Part shown: one piece after another, positions 58,153 through 64,000 of the stretch | Layout of the letters: every line of letters starts with the position of its first letter | Position numbering within the stretch: position 1 is the stretch's first letter | DNA from: Kibdelosporangium persicum | GTDB taxonomy: Bacteria > Actinomycetota > Actinomycetes > Mycobacteriales > Pseudonocardiaceae | Assembly (NCBI RefSeq): GCF_013280595.1 | Contig: NZ_JAAATY010000004.1 | Location: 287,820-351,819, forward strand | Length of the DNA stretch: 64,000 nt | Reading direction: 5' to 3' | The notes under the pieces: generated by a model | What the model was told of the DNA's origin: nothing | Seen by the model: only the letters and a program-made list of their open reading frames with translations | Database searches by the model: none | Position numbers and translations under genes: made by a program

Positions 58153-59888
58153 TCCGCCGACTGACCGCGGCGCTGGGCTGCCTGTTGCTGGTGGCGTCCT
58201 GCGCCAACATCCCTGAGCAGACCAACGCGCAGGTGATCCAGGACTCCGTGGCACGGCCGCAGCAGAAGGTCGAGCTGCCCGCCAAGGACGCCGACGCGAT
58301 CACCGTGGTCCGCCGGTTCATCGAGGCCAGCGGGGACACCGCGGTGGCCGAGGCGTACCTGACCGAAGAGGCCAAACGGTTGTGGCGGCCGGACAACCAG
58401 CCGACCATCATCGAGGACAACTTCAGCACCGTGCCCCTGCCGCTGGAGGCAGGCGAGGATCCGAACGTCGTCCAGCGCGTGGAGGTCAAGAGCACCCCGA
58501 AGGGCAGGCTGGACCCGCACAAGTCGTTCCGTGCGGACGTCTCGCAGCAGAACAGCAACAGCACGGTGAAACTGGTCAGGCAGCCCGACGGCCAGTGGCG
58601 GATCAGCGAGACGCCGAACAACGGCGTGCTGATCCCCATCTCGGAGTTCACCAACCACTACCGCCCGGTGAAGCTGTACTTCTACGACAACACCTCCCGC
58701 GAGATCCCGATCCCGGACCTGCGCTACCTGCCCGGCACACCGCTGGCCTCGGCCAGCGAGATCATCGGTCTGCTCCTGCAAGGCCCAGCGACAGGACTGC
58801 AGGGCGCGGTGCGCAGCGCGCTTCCCCCGACGGCCGTGCAGCGAACGAACGTGACGCCGTCCCGTGACGGCGCGACAGTCGTGAACCTGGGGCAGCTCGG
58901 CAACCTGACCGCGGAGGAGAAACGCGCGATCGCGACCCAGATCGTGCTGTCCCTCCAGGACGTGTCCGCGACGACGGTGCGCCTGCAGGTCGAGGGCCTG
59001 CCGCTGGTACCGGACCAACCGGACTGGAAGATCCGGGACATCCAGTCCGACAGCGATCAGACGACGCCGAAGGCCCAGCTGAACGGGCTGATGGTGGTCG
59101 GCGGCCAGGTGAAGGACCTGCGCGACGGCAAACCGATCAACAATCCGGCGGGCGACGGCACGTACAAAGTGGAAAGCGCGGCCCAGTCCGTCGACGGCTC
59201 GCAACTGGCGGTGGTCGAGCGTCTAGCCAACAACGATCTGGCATTGCGCATCGGCGGCATGGGCGAGGGCCTGCGCCAGACCCCGGTGGTGGGCAAGGAG
59301 ATGACCCGTCCGACCTGGCAGTACGCGGCGGCCTCGAACGAGGTCGGCAACGAGGTCTGGGTGGTGGCCGACGGCACGATCAACCGCGTGGTGCGCAGCC
59401 GTGAAGGCCCGTGGCTGACCCTCCCTGTGAACCAGTCGGAGATCGATCCCTACGGCAAGATCACCGATCTGCGCCTGTCCCGTGACGGTGTGCGAGTGGC
59501 CATCGTCGCCGGCGGCAAGCTCTACGTCGGCGCCGTGGTGCGTTCGCAGGGCAACACCAGTGTCGTCATCGCCGAACCGAAGCCGCTGCTGCCGTCGATC
59601 TCCAACGTGGTCGGCGTGGACTGGCTGGACTCCAGCCGTGTCGTCGTGGCGACGAACACGCCGACCGGCCCGGTGTGGCAGGTCCCGATCGACGGCATCG
59701 AGGCACAGCGCTACAACCAGGCCAACCTGACGTTGCCGCTGACGTCCATCACGGCCGCTCCAAGCCGTCAGAACGTGGTGACGGACGCCGTGGGCATGTG
59801 GACGGCGACCGACATCGGCCAGGTGTGGCTGCCACATCCCCTGAGCCAGAGCCAGGGACCGAACGCCCGCCCCTTCTACCCAGGCTGA
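58149..59888 (+). CDS. lpqB: Lipoprotein LpqB, MtrB accessory factor
   Basis: 579 residues. Signal peptide with lipobox LLLVASC (Cys about 18), so anchored to the outer leaflet. A GerMN-type domain follows (about 190-310: LYFYDNTSREIPIPDLRYLP and TVVNLGQLGNLTAEEKRAIAT, cores FYDNTSREIPIPD and LTAEEKRAIATQIV). A beta-propeller-like C-terminal half has VESAAQSVDGSQLAVVER, LRLSRDGVRVAIVAGGKL and VDWLDSSRVVVAT. In mycobacteria LpqB binds the MtrB extracellular domain and modulates signalling. The coupled start (GTGA) implies matched synthesis. Ends 14 bp before a palindromic element. Confidence 0.96.
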   Translation: MIRRLTAALGCLLLVASCANIPEQTNAQVIQDSVARPQQKVELPAKDADAITVVRRFIEASGDTAVAEAYLTEEAKRLWRPDNQPTIIEDNFSTVPLPLEAGEDPNVVQRVEVKSTPKGRLDPHKSFRADVSQQNSNSTVKLVRQPDGQWRISETPNNGVLIPISEFTNHYRPVKLYFYDNTSREIPIPDLRYLPGTPLASASEIIGLLLQGPATGLQGAVRSALPPTAVQRTNVTPSRDGATVVNLGQLGNLTAEEKRAIATQIVLSLQDVSATTVRLQVEGLPLVPDQPDWKIRDIQSDSDQTTPKAQLNGLMVVGGQVKDLRDGKPINNPAGDGTYKVESAAQSVDGSQLAVVERLANNDLALRIGGMGEGLRQTPVVGKEMTRPTWQYAAASNEVGNEVWVVADGTINRVVRSREGPWLTLPVNQSEIDPYGKITDLRLSRDGVRVAIVAGGKLYVGAVVRSQGNTSVVIAEPKPLLPSISNVVGVDWLDSSRVVVATNTPTGPVWQVPIDGIEAQRYNQANLTLPLTSITAAPSRQNVVTDAVGMWTATDIGQVWLPHPLSQSQGPNARPFYPG

Positions 59889-59901
59889 CAGCCCCCACCA
59901 A

Positions 59902-59951
59902 CCCCTCGTGAGTGTTTATCCGTGTTCTAACCCTGATAAACACTCACGAGG
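59902..59951. repeat. 50-bp palindromic intergenic element, copy 5
   Basis: 17-bp stem (CCTCGTGAGTGTTTATC at 59904-59920, complement 59935-59951) with a 14-nt loop CGTGTTCTAACCCT. It follows the mtrAB-lpqB operon and lies before comF on the same strand; the position suits a terminator for lpqB. Confidence 0.86.
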
Positions 59952-59999
59952 TCTTTCAGGGCGCGTCGGACTGTCGGTGGGGCGTGTCATTGTCCTGGT

Positions 60000-60587
60000 G
60001 TGCTTCGGGCGTTGATGGAATTGCTGGTGCCGTCCTGCTGTGCGGGTTGCGGTGTACCTGGCGATGCCCTCTGCCGGAAATGCCGGGCGGACATGTCCGG
60101 TTTCACACCGGTCCACCGCGCCGGACACGGGCCGCCGATGTATGCGCTCACCGAATACGCCGGCTCGGCCCGGAAAGCCGTGATCGCCTACAAGGAGCGC
60201 GGCCGCCGTGAGCTCGCGCCTTGCTTCGGGCGGCTGCTCACCGAAGCCCTGCCCAGGCTGCCCGAAGCCGATCTGGTTCCGGTGCCGTCCCGGCGCAGAG
60301 CCGTCCGCAAGCGCGGCTATGACCACATGGCTCTGATAGCGGGGTATGCCGACGCGACCGTCCGCCCGATCCTCAGGCTCGATCGCGGGGCCAGGGACTC
60401 CGTCGGGCTCGATGCCGATGCCCGCGCCGAGAACCTCAGCGGCAGGGTGAGCTGCGAGCCGACCGGGGCCAGCGTGATCCTCGTCGATGACGTGATCACC
60501 ACCGGGGCCACCGCCGCCGCTTGCTGTTCCGCGTTGTCGCAGGCAGGCGCCCGGGTGGTGGCCGTGTTGGCGTTGACGGCAACCTAG
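60000..60587 (+). CDS. ComF family phosphoribosyltransferase-like protein
   Basis: 195 residues, GTG start. A Cys4 zinc site opens the protein: LLVPSCCAGCGVPGDALCRKCRADM (core CCAGCG...CRKC). The PRTase fold follows, with DLVPVPSRRRAVRKRGYDHM (core PVPSRRRAVRKRGYDH) and the PRPP loop ASVILVDDVITTGATAAAC (core VDDVITTGAT). ComF links to DNA uptake in competent bacteria; in actinobacteria lacking competence genes its role is unclear. Rv3242c lies at the same place before hpf in M. tuberculosis. Confidence 0.93.
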   Translation: MLRALMELLVPSCCAGCGVPGDALCRKCRADMSGFTPVHRAGHGPPMYALTEYAGSARKAVIAYKERGRRELAPCFGRLLTEALPRLPEADLVPVPSRRRAVRKRGYDHMALIAGYADATVRPILRLDRGARDSVGLDADARAENLSGRVSCEPTGASVILVDDVITTGATAAACCSALSQAGARVVAVLALTAT

Positions 60588-61070
60588 ATCGTCTGCATAC
60601 CCCCACACGGGTGAATGTTCGCCGGGAACCAAGATCCGTTTTCGTCCGTTGAAACGGTATGGAAAGCCGGGATGAACGGCCGGTGGGCCCGTCGGTGGGA
60701 CGACGGGACCTGTCCGAGCCGACCCGGACAGCGACTGTGCTGGGCCGATCCTTCCTCCACAAGGGTGAAAACCGCCCGCGTCGTGTGGACTCGCCGCCGT
60801 CACTCGGGTATCGAGGCGGACCTTTTCCTGTGCTCAGCGTCACTCTCCGTCGCAGGGCGAGTTCGCCCGCCGTGGGGACTGTTGCTGAACCGCAACCCGG
60901 GCTAACGTGCAGCGCTATCAGCCCCGGCATGAGGGAGGAGGCGATCAGCCCATGACCCTGGCGCCGGCGGGGAGCTGAGCCTCACAGAGGCAACGGTTCA
61001 GCTCGGCAGGACCCCGGACGCCATGTTTTCGCCGATCAGATGGCTCGCAGAAACAGCGAGGAGGTCGTGT
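60588..61070 (+). promoter_or_regulatory. 483-bp non-coding leader region before hpf with an 8-codon ORF
   Basis: No convincing gene. A tiny ORF at 60952-60978 reads MTLAPAGS and has GGGAGGAGG 10 nt upstream, the strongest ribosome site in this stretch. It may be a leader peptide. TTGCTG (60882) and TAACGT (60903) are a possible promoter with a short 15-bp spacer. An ORF at 60615-60905 has no ribosome site and untypical composition and is not called. Confidence 0.4.
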
Positions 61071-61751
61071 ATGGACATCGTCGTTAAGGGGCGCAACGTC
61101 GAAGTGCCCGATCATTACCGGGTGCACGTGACGGACAAGCTCGCCCGGCTGGAGCGGTACGACAAGAAGGTCATCCGCTTCGATGTTGAGTTGTTCCACG
61201 AGCCCAACCGCAGGCAGCTGAAGAACTGCCAGCGGGTGGAGATCACCGCCAAGGTCCGCGGGCCGGTGGTCCGTTCCGAGGCCTGCGCCGGCGACTTCTA
61301 CGCGGCGCTCGACTCCGCGGTGAACAAGCTCGAGAACCGGCTGCGCAGACTGCATGACCGCAGGCGTGTGCACCACGGGCGACGTAGCCCGGCCTCAGTG
61401 GCGGAGGCGACTGCCTCGCCAGCGATCGGCTCCGTTGACGCTGCGCCGGAACTGCGCGCGCGCAACATGACCAACAGCCAGCGTGCCGCGCAGACCGCGC
61501 TGCTGGAAGCGCCGGAGTACGAAGGTGTCGTACCCGAGCAGCGTTGGGACGACGGCCTGGAGGAACCCAGGCCAGGGCGCATCGTGCGGGAGAAGGAGCA
61601 CCCCGCCACACCGATGAGCGTCGACCAGGCTCTCTACCAGATGGAGCTGGTCGGACACGACTTCTACCTCTTCTTCGACGTCGACGCGGGCCGGCCGAGC
61701 GTGGTCTACCGCCGCAAGGGCTTCGACTACGGCGTCATCAGAATGTCCTAG
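61071..61751 (+). CDS. hpf: Ribosome hibernation promoting factor, long form (HPF/YfiA)
   Basis: 226 residues from ATG 61071 with GAGGAGG 8 nt upstream. It binds the 30S decoding site and makes inactive 100S dimers. N-terminal HPF domain (1-about 105): DIVVKGRNVEVPDHYRVHVTDKLARLERYD (core KGRNVEVPDHYR, KLARLERYD) and EITAKVRGPVVRSEACAGDFYAALDSAVNKLENRLRR (core DFYAALDSAVNKLENRLRR). A charged linker follows, then the C-terminal dimerisation domain: MSVDQALYQMELVGHDFYLF, FDVDAGRPSVVYRRKGFDYGVI (core PSVVYRRKGFDYGVI). A terminator follows 20 bp later. Confidence 0.95.
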   Translation: MDIVVKGRNVEVPDHYRVHVTDKLARLERYDKKVIRFDVELFHEPNRRQLKNCQRVEITAKVRGPVVRSEACAGDFYAALDSAVNKLENRLRRLHDRRRVHHGRRSPASVAEATASPAIGSVDAAPELRARNMTNSQRAAQTALLEAPEYEGVVPEQRWDDGLEEPRPGRIVREKEHPATPMSVDQALYQMELVGHDFYLFFDVDAGRPSVVYRRKGFDYGVIRMS

Positions 61752-61770
61752 AGCCTCGCCAGAAAGGAGG

Positions 61771-61803
61771 ACGCCCCGGGACGCCATCGCGCTCCCGGGG
61801 CGT
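61771..61803. terminator. Intrinsic terminator after hpf
   Basis: An 11-bp perfect stem (ACGCCCCGGGA at 61771-61781, TCCCGGGGCGT at 61793-61803), an 11-nt loop and a T-containing tail TCTTGCT. It lies about 20 bp after the hpf stop, so secA is likely transcribed from its own promoter in the 61804-61983 gap. Confidence 0.85.
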
Positions 61804-61983
61804 TCTTGCTACCGGGAGATCGCGCCGTCCGGGAACCTTGAGGCTTCTGGAGCGTTCTTTCATGAGGAGCACGGTCGAGAGCGACGCACGGCCGTGCACC
61901 GTGTTATGCCCGTTCCCTACGATGGGGGTGAGGTGCCCTCGTCGGCGGGCGCACAGTCGATCAGGTTATGAGGTCAGGGCAAC

Positions 61984-64000
<2,017 letters not shown>

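Noticed and set aside
60615-60905. 96-residue ORF before hpf
   Set aside because: No ribosome site, unusual residue make-up and no recognisable motif; more likely part of the leader region.

Overview
This is a high-GC actinobacterial chromosome segment, most likely from the Pseudonocardiales (relatives of Amycolatopsis, Kibdelosporangium, Lentzea). The evidence is the gene set: WhiB2, MtrA-MtrB-LpqB, F420 biosynthesis genes fbiA and fbiB, a Mycobacterium-type S-adenosylhomocysteinase, long-form HPF, SecA1, many GTG/TTG starts and abundant 4-bp start/stop overlaps. From memory of that genome, the backbone follows the order of Mycobacterium tuberculosis Rv3276c (purK) down to Rv3240c (secA1), with extra genes inserted.

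Layout. 1-9.5 kb: an unknown protein, two GT87-type membrane glycosyltransferases, purK-purE, an APH-fold kinase, a FadE25-like acyl-CoA dehydrogenase and a divergent acyl-CoA ligase. 9.6-13.9 kb: an accessory block with an ECF sigma factor carrying a SnoaL-like domain, a DHA2 drug exporter, a PEP-mutase/isocitrate-lyase family enzyme and a META-type lipoprotein. 13.9-31 kb: the cell-wall glycan region, with a TIGR03089 protein, two LytR-CpsA-Psr ligases, rmlB, rmlD, five extra glycosyltransferases, wbbL, a Q-rich protein and mannose-1-phosphate guanylyltransferase, then a DNA glycosylase and a NUDIX protein. 31-36 kb: fbiB-fbiA, an SDR/XRE divergent pair and a site-2 protease. 36-45.6 kb: whiB2, a giant GT2 membrane fusion, a zincin-fold protein without zinc ligands, a DUF3499 protein, phosphomannomutase, a Trm112-like protein, a SIS-like protein, manA and a cation-efflux protein. 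45.9-53.3 kb: an amino-acid permease, an orphan MutL-type ATPase, a methyltransferase, a membrane hydrolase and sahH. 53.4-64 kb: an XRE regulator, a small secreted membrane protein, tmk, mtrA-mtrB-lpqB, comF, hpf and the 5' part of secA1.

The genes fit one theme: sugar-nucleotide supply (manA, pmm, GDP-mannose synthesis, rmlB/rmlD), glycosyl transfer (wbbL and other GTs), attachment of polymers to peptidoglycan (two LCP proteins) and envelope control (WhiB2, MtrAB-LpqB).

The most unusual material is non-coding or inserted. Three loci carry mirrored arrays of 22-bp modules whose outer edges abut stop codons. Five intergenic sites carry one family of ~50-bp near-perfect palindromes. A 187-bp MITE-like element sits on the purE stop codon. 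SecA1 has a charged insertion of at least ~170 residues right after its [12 protein letters not shown] motif. Many genes have a -10-like hexamer 6-9 nt before the start codon and no Shine-Dalgarno, suggesting frequent leaderless transcripts. All functional calls rest on reading motifs by eye; no database search was run.
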